A DNA stretch of 64,000 nucleotides from CAWCAL01 sp963695075. GTDB taxonomy: Bacteria > Actinomycetota > Acidimicrobiia > Acidimicrobiales > CAWCAL01. The stretch spans positions 248,001-312,000 of the forward strand of contig CAVOFR010000008.1 in the NCBI GenBank assembly GCA_963695075.1. The letters are read 5' to 3'. Position 1 is the first letter of the stretch. Every line of letters starts with the position of its first letter. Made by a program: the position numbers and the translations under genes. Shown here piece after piece: positions 51,764 through 59,839 of this stretch. The notes under the pieces were generated by a model. The model saw nothing but the letters and a program-made list of their open reading frames with translations. It had not been told where the DNA came from and did no database searches.

Positions 51764-53256
51764 CAGGCAGCGGTCGGGTCCGCGTCGGTGCGGGCGCGGT
51801 ATCGGGCGTATCGCCAGAGATGATCCAGCGCCCGGACGGCCCGCTGCGGACTGACGTAACAGAGGCGGCCCGTGGCTCGGACCGCACGCGCACCGGCGTT
51901 GGACGGATCGGCGACGGCCAGCTCGGTCGCGCACATCACCGGGGTAGCGGTTCGATCCGAGATCGCCGCGGCCGCCTCGGCGAAGCGGGCATCCTGCCGT
52001 TCGTGGTAGGCGACGATGCGTTCCAGGCCGTGGTCGGGGAAGTAGGGGCCGCGTCGCATCAGGGCGGCCTGGTTGGACTGGATACCCAGGCCGAGGAAGA
52101 TGATGGCGTCGGTGTCGGGATGGGCGGCGACCAGCTCGAGGATCTCCGGGACCGTGTCGCGGGTCTCTCCGCCGGCCAGGTCTATCGGGTTGTTGCGGCT
52201 CCAGCGCGGCGGCAGCAGGCCGTCGATCGAATCGTAGAGATCACCGGGCAGCGTGGCGAGTTCCAATGAAGATGCCGCTATCGCATCGGCGGTCATGACT
52301 CCCCAACCACCGGCCGTGGTCAGGACGACGACCCGGTTGCCCTTCGGGAGCGGCTGGGTGGCGAAGGTAGCCGCAGCATCGAACGCCTCCGCCGGGTCGG
52401 CCGCCCGACTCACACCGACCTGACGGCACATGCCGTCGAAGACAGCGTCGTCGGTGGCCAGAGAGCCAGTGTGGCTCGCAGCGGCGCGCTGGCCGCCGGC
52501 GCTGACCCCGCCCTTCACGAGGACCATGGGCTTCCGGGCGGTGGCTCGGCGCAGCTGGTCGGCGAGGCGGCGGCCGTCGTCGACCCCTTCGACGTAGCCG
52601 AGGCCGACCGCAGTCTCGGGGTCGCCGCCGTACCATTCGAGGTAGTCCCCGACGCCCAGCATGGCGGCGTTCCCAGCGCTGACGCCGCGGCTGACACCAA
52701 CGCCGGTCTGGACCGCATAGTTGAGGAAGGACGAGACGAGGTTGCCCGACTGCGAGGCGAGGCCGATCCGACCCGGGGGCGGGTTCGGCGCGACGATCTG
52801 GGCGCACATCCCGTTGGGGGTCGAGATCACCCCTTGCCCGTTGGGTCCCGCCAAGATCATGTCGAGGTCGTCGCACAGGGCGACCAGCTCGTCCTCGAGG
52901 TGTTGGCCGGCACCATCACCCTCGCCGTAGCCGGCCGACGCGACGAACGCGGCGCGAACGCCGCGACCCGCCGCGGCCCGGAGGAGCTCGGGGTTGGCCG
53001 ATGCCGGTGTGCACACGAAGACCAGATCGACCGCCCCGTGGGGGATGTCGTCGAACGACGTGACCGTCCGAAGATCGAGCACGGGCGTCCCGTCGCGATT
53101 CAGGGCGTAGAGGTCGCCCTCGTAGCCAGCGGCGAGGATGTTGTGGAGGCTGACGAACCCGAACTTTCCCGGGTGGGTCGAGGCGCCGGCCACGACGATT
53201 CCGCGGGGCTCGAAGAGCGGCCGGAGATCGAGTCGGCCGGTCCTGCCGTCGCTCAT
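51763..53256 (-). CDS. NDP-forming acyl-CoA ligase, CoA-binding/ligase (alpha) subunit
   Basis: The 497-residue protein has the CoA-binding domain (IVVAGASTHPGKFGFVSLHN), then the two ligase flavodoxin-like domains. The phosphohistidine region AASHTGSLATDDAVFDG is intact, and QSGNLVSSFLNYA and GVSAGNAAMLGVGDYLEW match the succinyl-CoA synthetase-like core. It corresponds to the alpha part of ADP-forming acyl-CoA synthetase (acetyl- or other acyl-CoA). The ATP-grasp beta part is the next gene upstream, overlapping by four bases, so the two probably form one enzyme. Substrate is not predictable; pimeloyl- or aryl-type acids are possible. Confidence 0.85.
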   Translation of the reverse strand: MSDGRTGRLDLRPLFEPRGIVVAGASTHPGKFGFVSLHNILAAGYEGDLYALNRDGTPVLDLRTVTSFDDIPHGAVDLVFVCTPASANPELLRAAAGRGVRAAFVASAGYGEGDGAGQHLEDELVALCDDLDMILAGPNGQGVISTPNGMCAQIVAPNPPPGRIGLASQSGNLVSSFLNYAVQTGVGVSRGVSAGNAAMLGVGDYLEWYGGDPETAVGLGYVEGVDDGRRLADQLRRATARKPMVLVKGGVSAGGQRAAASHTGSLATDDAVFDGMCRQVGVSRAADPAEAFDAAATFATQPLPKGNRVVVLTTAGGWGVMTADAIAASSLELATLPGDLYDSIDGLLPPRWSRNNPIDLAGGETRDTVPEILELVAAHPDTDAIIFLGLGIQSNQAALMRRGPYFPDHGLERIVAYHERQDARFAEAAAAISDRTATPVMCATELAVADPSNAGARAVRATGRLCYVSPQRAVRALDHLWRYARYRARTDADPTAA

Positions 53257-53933
53257 GGCGAACGCTCGACGAGGGCGTCCACCGCGATCGGCAATCCGTC
53301 GACGATCAGCAGCGGATTGCAGTCGGCGGAGACGAGGTTCGGCTCGTTCTCGGCCGCGGAGGACAGGGCAAGTAGGACGTCGGCCAGAGCCTCGCGGTCG
53401 ACCGCCGGTTCGCCCCGGAACGGTCCCAGCAGGGCCTGGGTCCGCAACTGGTCGATCATGTCGTGGGCGGCGGCCCGATCGAGGGGGACCATCCGGACGG
53501 CGATGTCGGCGACCGCTTCGGCCAGGATTCCTCCCACCCCGAGCAGGACGGTCATGCCGAACTGGGGGTCGGTCGCCACCCCGACGATGAGCTCGCGGCG
53601 GGCGCTGAGCATGGGAGTGACCAGCACGTGAACCGGGCCGTCATCGGGGCGGGCCGCCTCGAGCAGTTCGGTCGCAGCCCGCCGCACGGCGGCCGCGTCG
53701 CCCAGATCGAGGCGGACGAGCCCGCGTTCGGTCTTGTGGGCGATGGTGGCTCCCCCGAGCTTGCATGCCACGGGGAAACCCAGGTCCCCGGCGGCTTCCT
53801 CGGCATCGAGCGCGGTCGACACGATCCGTTCCGCCACCACCGGCACGCCGTATCCGGCCAGGAGCGACTTGGAATCGGATTCGGACAGTGTTTCGGTGGG
53901 CGCGGTCTCGGTGGTCGGGGTCGGGCCGGGCAT
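53253..53933 (-). CDS. NDP-forming acyl-CoA ligase, ATP-grasp (beta) subunit
   Basis: The 226-residue protein is an ATP-grasp_5-type domain. Visible parts are the N-terminal SESDSKSLLAGYGVPVVAER, the nucleotide-binding lysine region LGFPVACKLGGATIAHKTER, the LVTPMLSARRELIVGVATDP and FGMTVLLGVGGILAEAVAD strands, and the metal-binding VSADCNPLLIVDG (normally ELNP) near the end. It supplies the nucleotide-binding half of the acyl-CoA ligase. The CNP in place of the usual LNP is a minor variation. Its ATG is the first of the pair; the alpha gene follows with an ATGA overlap. Confidence 0.86.
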   Translation of the reverse strand: MPGPTPTTETAPTETLSESDSKSLLAGYGVPVVAERIVSTALDAEEAAGDLGFPVACKLGGATIAHKTERGLVRLDLGDAAAVRRAATELLEAARPDDGPVHVLVTPMLSARRELIVGVATDPQFGMTVLLGVGGILAEAVADIAVRMVPLDRAAAHDMIDQLRTQALLGPFRGEPAVDREALADVLLALSSAAENEPNLVSADCNPLLIVDGLPIAVDALVERSP

Positions 53934-53944
53934 GAGGTCGGACC

Positions 53945-54604
53945 CTACCGGGGTTGGAGGTGGCTCCGGAAGAGCGCTCGCACCGTTTCGAAGTGGGCGT
54001 CCAGCGCTTCGGGAGCCAACGGATCGCGGCCGATCAGCCCGGCGATGAGGGGCGCGTCGGAGAAGTAGCTGAGCAGCGCCCCGTACCCGGCGAGCAGGAG
54101 ATGCTCGGGATCGTGATCCCGGTAGCTCCCGTCCGCTATGCCCGCCCGGAAGTGGTCGGCAGCCTGATCGTAGAAGGGGCGGAGCTCCTCTCCGAGGTCG
54201 AAACCGAGCGTGTCACCGCCCTGGATCGCCTCGCGTCGGACGATCTTCACGAAGTCCGGGCTCTCCCGGAAGAAGGTGAAACCGGCGTAGAGGATGTGGT
54301 CGACCTTGGTCCAGCCTTCGGCCTCGTCGTCATTCACCGCCCGCTCGACCAGCTGGGCCCAGCGGGTCAGGGCCGCCCGGAAGACCTCCTGGTAGATCGC
54401 CTCTTTCGACGGGAAGTGATGCAGGAGGCTCGGCCGACGGATCCCGACGGTGGCGGCGATGTCGTTGAGCGATGTGCCCTCGAAACCCTGTTCGGCGAAC
54501 AGGGCGAAGGCGGCGTCGAGGATCTGGTCGCGAGTCGTGGGCGCGGGAGCACCGTCTACTGCGGGGAGAGATCCCTGGGGGGTCCGGTTCTCCACAGGTG
54601 GCAC
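53945..54604 (-). CDS. TetR-family transcriptional regulator
   Basis: The 219-residue protein has a typical TetR helix-turn-helix (QILDAAFALFAEQGFEGTSL, NDIAATVGIRRPSLLHHFPS) at residues ~25-72 and a helical ligand domain with a conserved TetR C-terminal end (LRPFYDQAADHFRAGIADGS). The HHF(P)SKEAIYQEV segment is the recognition-helix exit motif. It lies 11 bases upstream of the acyl-CoA ligase gene pair on the same strand, so an acyl-CoA-responsive repressor of that pair is a reasonable inference. It starts with GTG and is divergent from the gene at 54652. Confidence 0.88.
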   Translation of the reverse strand: MPPVENRTPQGSLPAVDGAPAPTTRDQILDAAFALFAEQGFEGTSLNDIAATVGIRRPSLLHHFPSKEAIYQEVFRAALTRWAQLVERAVNDDEAEGWTKVDHILYAGFTFFRESPDFVKIVRREAIQGGDTLGFDLGEELRPFYDQAADHFRAGIADGSYRDHDPEHLLLAGYGALLSYFSDAPLIAGLIGRDPLAPEALDAHFETVRALFRSHLQPR

Positions 54605-54651
54605 CGTATCGGGAGCGGGACCGCCCGGCGGGACCGGTAGCGTCCCGAGGC

Positions 54652-55038
54652 GTGGACATCCTCGCGGCGCTCTTCATCGATGGTCTCGATCTGCGGCAGG
54701 TTCCCGGACCGTCGACCCGTATCGACCTGACCGGAATCCAGTTCTCGGCTGTTGCCCCGTCCGAGTTCCCGTTGACCTGGGCTCCTCATCTGGCGGTGAT
54801 CGTCCACTGCCCGGTCGGAGCGGAGACGGCCGCGGCTCTCGAGGTGGTGTTCAGACGCGATGGTGAACAGGTGGCGCGCTCGGTGCAGGCCCTCGAGGTC
54901 GAGGCGGGCAAGTTCAACTACCGGCTGGTCCGGGCCGAGCTCGAGTTCACGGAGCCGGGGACGGTCGAGGCGCACTGCCGTCTCGACCAGGGCCCCACCA
55001 CCGTCGTCCCCTACACGCTGCTTCCCGGAGCGGCGTGA
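54652..55038 (+). CDS. Conserved hypothetical beta-rich protein (DUF6941-like)
   Basis: The 128-residue protein starts at a GTG (MDILAALFIDGLDLRQVPGP) and has alternating hydrophobic strands (LAVIVHCPVGAETAAALEVV, FRRDGEQVARSVQALEVEAG, FNYRLVRAELEFTEPGTVEA) like a compact beta-sandwich. The overall pattern resembles DUF6941-type small proteins that are widespread in actinobacteria and of unknown role. Its stop overlaps the GTG start of the FIST gene (GTGA), so it is likely co-expressed with it. No catalytic motif is visible. Confidence 0.65.
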   Translation: MDILAALFIDGLDLRQVPGPSTRIDLTGIQFSAVAPSEFPLTWAPHLAVIVHCPVGAETAAALEVVFRRDGEQVARSVQALEVEAGKFNYRLVRAELEFTEPGTVEAHCRLDQGPTTVVPYTLLPGAA

Positions 55039-56219
55039 CCTTCGCATACGCGGCGGCGACGTCGCGCCACCCCCTTCCGTCGCATGCCGCCGGGGAGGTG
55101 GTGGGTGAGATCCTGACCCAGCTCGGCGGCCGTGATCCCGATCTCGTGGTCGTCTTCGCCACGGGATCGCTGTCGGGAGTTCTCGAGGACATCGTCGGCG
55201 CGGTGCAGGACATGCTCGACCCGGCCGCTCTGATCGGCTCCACCGCCACCGGGGTGATCGGCGGCGGCCAGGAGATCGAGGAGGGACCGGCCCTCTCGGT
55301 GTGGGCCGGTGTCCTCGGCACCCGACCCGATCTGGTCAGGCTCTCGGCCGCCCGCTCGTCCGAGGGCGTGGAGATCATCGGCCGGCAGTCGCTGGCCGGT
55401 CGCTCCGGCACGCTGGTCGTCTTGGCTGATCCGTACAGCCTGCCGCTCGATGACCTCGTGGCGGACCTGGCCGACCGAGCTCCGGATCTGGCCGTGGTGG
55501 GAGGCCTCGCGTCGGCGGCACGCGGCCCGGGCGGCAACCGACTGCTGGCCGGCCGCTCGGTCCATTCCGATGGAGCTGTCGGCGTACTCCTCGGACCGGA
55601 TGTGCCCGTCGGAACGGTCGTCTCCCAGGGCTGCCGTCCGATCGGGGTACCGATGACCGTCACCGCGTCGGAGGGGACCCTGCTGCTCGAGTTGGCCGGT
55701 ACGCGGGCGCTCGAGCGGCTGCGCTCGCTGCTCGAGGGGCTGCCACCGGAGGATCGTCGGAAGGCCGCAGAAGGCCTACATCTCGGGCGCGTCATCGACG
55801 AGCACAGGGTCGAGTTCGCCCGCGGTGATTTCCTGATCCGAGGCGTCCGCGGCGCAGTGCGCGAGCGGGAGGCTGTAGCGGTCGGCGAGCACATCCCCGT
55901 GGGTGCCACCGTGCAGTTCCAGGTCCGGGACGCCGTCTCCGCCGACGAGGACCTGCGCGGTCTCCTCGCCGACGTCGACGGACGGTCGGCGCTCGTGTTC
56001 ACCTGCACCGGCCGAGGGTCAGAGCTCTTCGGCCGGCCCCATCACGACGCCGAGCTGGTCAGCCACTCCGTGGGGGGCGGGGCCACCGCCGGGATGTTCT
56101 GCGCCGGAGAGGTCGGACCGGTCGGGAAGCGCTCGTTCGTCCACGGATTCACCGCGTCGATCGCCGTGTTCGAGCCGACATCGACGTCATCGGCCGGACC
56201 GGCCGGCGAACCCGGGTAG
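55035..56219 (+). CDS. FIST-domain signal transduction protein
   Basis: The 394-residue protein has a FIST N domain (residues ~15-225; e.g. DLVVVFATGSLSGVLEDIVG, PAALIGSTATGVIGGGQEIE) and a FIST C domain (residues ~235-390) with the typical GTDGVxGxFxxGE-like end: SALVFTCTGRGSELFG, HHDAELVSHSVGGGATAGMF, CAGEVGPVGKRSFVHGF. FIST proteins are proposed sensors of small ligands, often near chemotaxis or two-component genes; none is present here. It follows the DUF6941-like gene with a GTGA overlap and precedes tkt. Confidence 0.88.
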   Translation: MTFAYAAATSRHPLPSHAAGEVVGEILTQLGGRDPDLVVVFATGSLSGVLEDIVGAVQDMLDPAALIGSTATGVIGGGQEIEEGPALSVWAGVLGTRPDLVRLSAARSSEGVEIIGRQSLAGRSGTLVVLADPYSLPLDDLVADLADRAPDLAVVGGLASAARGPGGNRLLAGRSVHSDGAVGVLLGPDVPVGTVVSQGCRPIGVPMTVTASEGTLLLELAGTRALERLRSLLEGLPPEDRRKAAEGLHLGRVIDEHRVEFARGDFLIRGVRGAVREREAVAVGEHIPVGATVQFQVRDAVSADEDLRGLLADVDGRSALVFTCTGRGSELFGRPHHDAELVSHSVGGGATAGMFCAGEVGPVGKRSFVHGFTASIAVFEPTSTSSAGPAGEPG

Positions 56220-56252
56220 ATTCGCCTCGGGACGGAGACCGAAAGGGGCCGC

Positions 56253-58205
56253 GTGAGCTCACTCGAAGAGAAGGCCATCAGCGTTGTCCGGGGGCTGGCG
56301 ATGGATGCCCCCAATGCGGCCCGGAGTGGCCACCAGGGCACGGCGATGGCGTTGGCGCCCCTCGCTCACGTGCTGTGGACCCGCGTGATGCAGTACGACC
56401 CCACCGATCCTCAGTGGCCCGACCGTGATCGATTCGTGCTCTCGTGCGGCCACGCGTCCATCCTCCACTACGCGATGCTCCACCTGACGGGGTACCCGCT
56501 GAGCCTCGATGACCTGAAGGACTTCCGCCAGTGGGGCTCTCTCACGCCGGGCCATCCCGAAGCAGGCCACACCGCCGGCATCGAGGTGACCACGGGACCC
56601 CTGGGGCAGGGCTTGGCCAACGGCGTCGGACTAGCGACGGCCGAGCGCTGGCTCCAATCCCGGTTCGGCTCTGATCTCGTCGATCACCACACCTATGTCA
56701 TGTGCAGCGACGGGGACCTGGCCGAGGGTCTCAGCCATGAGGCCGCCTCGTTCGCCGGCCACCAGGGCCTCGGTCGCCTCGTCTGCGTCTATGACGACAA
56801 CCACGTTTCGATCGACGGACCGACCGAGCTCACGCTCTCCGACGACGCCGTTCGCCGGTTCGAGGCATATGGGTGGCACGTACTGGACCTCGGCGACGCG
56901 GCCGAGGATCTCGATCGGCTCGAAGCGGCCCTGCGGGATGCCGTCGAGGTGACCGACGCACCATCGCTGGTCGTTGTGCGGTCCCACATCGGGAACCCCT
57001 CGCCCGATCTGACCGACGATCCGGCAGCTCATGGTCTGGCCTTCGACGACGAGGCCATCCGCCGAACCAAGGAGGTCATGGGACTTCCCGACGAGCCGTT
57101 CCATGTCCCGACTGACGTGGCCGAGCTCTACGCCGAAGCCGGTCGCCGCGGCGCTGATCTCCGTGCCGCCTGGTCGCTCCGGCTGGACGAGTGGGAAGGT
57201 GACCGAGACGCGTTCGACGCCTGCCTCGCCGGGCGCGGCCTGTCGGGATGGGAGCAGAAGCTCCCCGCCTGGGCACCGGGTGAAGCCCTCGCGACGCGAC
57301 AGGCCTGTGCGGCGGTGCTCAGCGGCGTGACCGACGTCGTTCCAGGGCTCGTCGCCGGGGCGGCCGACCTCACGGGCAACACCGGTGTGAAGATGGCCGG
57401 CGTCGATGCGCTGACGGCCGCAGCGCCGAGCGGCCGGCAGATCCATTACGGGATCCGCGAGCACGCGATGGGCAGCATCATGACCGGCATGGCCCTGCAC
57501 GGAGGGGTGCTGCCCGTCGGTGGGACCTTCCTGGTCTTCAGCGACTACATGCGGCCGGCGGTCCGCCTGGCCGCCCTCAGCCGGGCCCATGTCATCTACG
57601 CCTGGTCCCACGACTCGGTCGGTGTGGGCGAGGACGGACCGACCCACCAGCCGGTCGAACAGGTGTCGAGCCTTCGGGCCATCCCCGGACTGCGCGTGTT
57701 CCGGCCGGCCGACGCCAACGAGACGAGCCACTCGCTTCGCCTCGCCATCGACCTCGATGGGCCGTCGGCGCTGGTGACCAGCCGGCAGAAGCTCCCGGTG
57801 CTCGACGGAACCGCCGAGGCGCCGGTCGAGCGCGGTGCGTACGTGCTGGCCGACACCAACGGTTCGAGGGACGTCGTCCTGCTCGGTACCGGGAGCGAGG
57901 TGGCGGTATGTCTGGAGGCGGCGGTCTCCCTGGCCGAACGCGGCATCGCGGCGAGCGTGGTGTCGATGCCCTGCGTCGAGCTGTTCGCCGAGCAGTCCGA
58001 CGACTACCGTTCGTCGGTCCTGCCGCCGGACACACCCGTGCTGTCCGTCGAGGCGGGCACCACGTTCGGATGGCATCGCTGGGCCGACGACACCATCGGG
58101 ATCGACCGCTTCGGGGCCTCCGCCCCGGGAGACAGAGTCATGAGCGAGCTCGGGATCGACGTCGGACACGTCGTCGCCCGGGCCATTGCTCTGGCGACGG
58201 CCTGA
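56253..58205 (+). CDS. tkt: Transketolase
   Basis: The 650-residue protein is a full transketolase, transferring two-carbon ketol units in the pentose phosphate pathway with thiamine diphosphate. It has the N-terminal GHQGTAMALAPLAHVLW motif, a TPP-binding region (GDLAEGLSHEAASFAGHQGL, VCVYDDNHVSIDGPTEL), the central HDSVGVGEDGPTHQPVEQVS motif and the C-terminal domain. The length is on the short side of the usual 660-700. The GTG start follows a GAAAGGGG site. It precedes tal, so tkt-tal form an operon. Confidence 0.95.
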   Translation: MSSLEEKAISVVRGLAMDAPNAARSGHQGTAMALAPLAHVLWTRVMQYDPTDPQWPDRDRFVLSCGHASILHYAMLHLTGYPLSLDDLKDFRQWGSLTPGHPEAGHTAGIEVTTGPLGQGLANGVGLATAERWLQSRFGSDLVDHHTYVMCSDGDLAEGLSHEAASFAGHQGLGRLVCVYDDNHVSIDGPTELTLSDDAVRRFEAYGWHVLDLGDAAEDLDRLEAALRDAVEVTDAPSLVVVRSHIGNPSPDLTDDPAAHGLAFDDEAIRRTKEVMGLPDEPFHVPTDVAELYAEAGRRGADLRAAWSLRLDEWEGDRDAFDACLAGRGLSGWEQKLPAWAPGEALATRQACAAVLSGVTDVVPGLVAGAADLTGNTGVKMAGVDALTAAAPSGRQIHYGIREHAMGSIMTGMALHGGVLPVGGTFLVFSDYMRPAVRLAALSRAHVIYAWSHDSVGVGEDGPTHQPVEQVSSLRAIPGLRVFRPADANETSHSLRLAIDLDGPSALVTSRQKLPVLDGTAEAPVERGAYVLADTNGSRDVVLLGTGSEVAVCLEAAVSLAERGIAASVVSMPCVELFAEQSDDYRSSVLPPDTPVLSVEAGTTFGWHRWADDTIGIDRFGASAPGDRVMSELGIDVGHVVARAIALATA

Positions 58206-58236
58206 GCCGGGCAAGTCCACCACCGCGAGGAGCATC

Positions 58237-59325
58237 GTGAATCGTCTGACACAACTGTTCGAGCAAGCCGGCCAGTCGCCGTGGCTCGACAACCTCCGGC
58301 GTGGGTGGATCACCTCGGGAGAGCTCCGGCGCCGAGTCGACTCGGGCGTGCGCGGGCTGACATCGAACCCCTCGATCTTCGAGAAGGCGATGTCCTCGAG
58401 CGACGCGTACGACGACCAGCTCGAGGGCCTCACCCGCGGCGGCCTCGGCATCGAAGCGACCTACTGGTCGCTGGTCACCCGGGACATCGAGGACGCTCTC
58501 GCCGTCCTGCGACCGGTCTACGACGAGAGCGACGGACTCGACGGCTACGTCTCGGTCGAGGTCGATCCCGGGCTCGCCCGCGACACCGACGGCACCGCTG
58601 CCGCGGCGCGGGAGCTCCACGAGCGAATCGGGCAACCGAACCTCTTGGTGAAGATCCCGGGAACGGTCGAAGGCTTGCCGGCGGTTCGGGAGATGATCGC
58701 CGAGGGCCGGTCGATCAATGTGACCCTGATCTTCTCGCTCGAACGCTACGAGCAGGTCATCGAGTCCTACATCAGCGGGCTGGAAGCCTGCGCCGGGGAT
58801 CTCTCCCGCGTCGCGTCGGTGGCCTCGTTCTTCGTCAGCCGGGTCGACAACGAGACCGATCGCCGCCTCGAGGCCATCGGCACCGCCGAGGCGCTCGACC
58901 TGCGCGGGAAGGTCGCGGTGGCCAACGCACGCGTCGCGTATCAGCTCTTCCTCGAACGATTCTCCGGCCCTCGGTGGGAGGCGCTCGTCGATCGCGGGGC
59001 CCGGGTGCAACGGCCCTTGTGGGCGTCCACCTCGACGAAGAACCCCGACTACCCCGACACGCTGTATGTCGACGAGCTGATCGGACCCGACACCGTCAAC
59101 ACCCTGCCCGACGCGACCCTCGACGCGTTCGAGCAGCACGGCAGCATCGCTCGGACCGTCGATGCCGACCCGGACGGGGCCCGAGGGGTCCTCGATCGCC
59201 TGGCCGATGTCGGGGTCGATCTGGCCGACGTGACCGACACGCTCGAGGTCGAGGGTGTCGCGTCGTTCGAGAAGTCGTTCACGTCACTGCTCGAGACGTT
59301 GGCGGCGAAGGTCGAGCAGGGCTGA
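58237..59325 (+). CDS. tal: Transaldolase
   Basis: The 362-residue protein is a transaldolase of the longer actinobacterial type. It has the N-terminal SGVRGLTSNPSIFEKAM motif, the Schiff-base lysine in NLLVKIPGTVEGL, the VTLIFSLERYEQVIESYISG strand and WASTSTKNPDYPDTLYVDEL. It transfers three-carbon units in the pentose phosphate pathway. The GTG at 58237 is preceded by a GAGGAG site, 31 bases after tkt. The operon continues towards fbiC after a 52-base gap. Confidence 0.94.
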   Translation: MNRLTQLFEQAGQSPWLDNLRRGWITSGELRRRVDSGVRGLTSNPSIFEKAMSSSDAYDDQLEGLTRGGLGIEATYWSLVTRDIEDALAVLRPVYDESDGLDGYVSVEVDPGLARDTDGTAAAARELHERIGQPNLLVKIPGTVEGLPAVREMIAEGRSINVTLIFSLERYEQVIESYISGLEACAGDLSRVASVASFFVSRVDNETDRRLEAIGTAEALDLRGKVAVANARVAYQLFLERFSGPRWEALVDRGARVQRPLWASTSTKNPDYPDTLYVDELIGPDTVNTLPDATLDAFEQHGSIARTVDADPDGARGVLDRLADVGVDLADVTDTLEVEGVASFEKSFTSLLETLAAKVEQG

Positions 59326-59377
59326 TCCGGCGAATCGGTGCGGGGGACGGCGTGAGAATCTCGGTAGAGTGCCGACG

Positions 59378-59839
59378 ATGGTGACCGAGCTGCTGGGCGA
59401 GTCGACCGACTCGCTGATGGAACGGGCTCGGGAGATCCGTGACCGATCGTGGGGCACGCGGGTCACGTACTCACCGAAGGTGTTCATACCTCTCACCCAG
59501 CTCTGCCGGGACCGGTGCGGCTACTGCACGTTCGCCCACCCGCCCGCTCGACTCGACTCCCCCTACCTCTCGCCCGACGACGTCCTCGAGATCGCCCGCG
59601 CCGGCGCCGCGGCGGGGTGTCACGAGGCGCTCTTCACCCTGGGCGAGCGTCCCGAACTGCGGTGGCCGGTGGCAGCCGAGTGGTTGGCCGGTCGAGGCCA
59701 CGGATCGACGGTGGACTATCTCGAGGCGATGGCGCGCCTGGTTCTCGACGAGACGGGTCTTCTCCCGCACGCCAACGCCGGTGCCCTTTTCCCGACGAGT
59801 TGGCCGCACTCCGTCCGGTGTCTCCATCGCAGGGGATGA
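59378..59839 (+). CDS. fbiC: FbiC (F420 biosynthesis), N-terminal CofG fragment (frameshifted)
   Basis: This frame encodes the start of the CofG half of FbiC (MVTELLGESTDSLMERAREI), including the radical-SAM cluster motif CRDRCGYC. It follows the family until about base 59788 (ETGLLPHANAGAL), then reads FPTSWPHSVRCLHRRG and stops. The expected continuation (PDELAALRPVSPSQGMM) is in another frame from 59791, so one base is missing in the CCCTTTTCCC run. The complete gene would span 59378-61650. FbiC makes 7,8-didemethyl-8-hydroxy-5-deazariboflavin, the F420 chromophore. Confidence 0.85.
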   Translation: MVTELLGESTDSLMERAREIRDRSWGTRVTYSPKVFIPLTQLCRDRCGYCTFAHPPARLDSPYLSPDDVLEIARAGAAAGCHEALFTLGERPELRWPVAAEWLAGRGHGSTVDYLEAMARLVLDETGLLPHANAGALFPTSWPHSVRCLHRRG

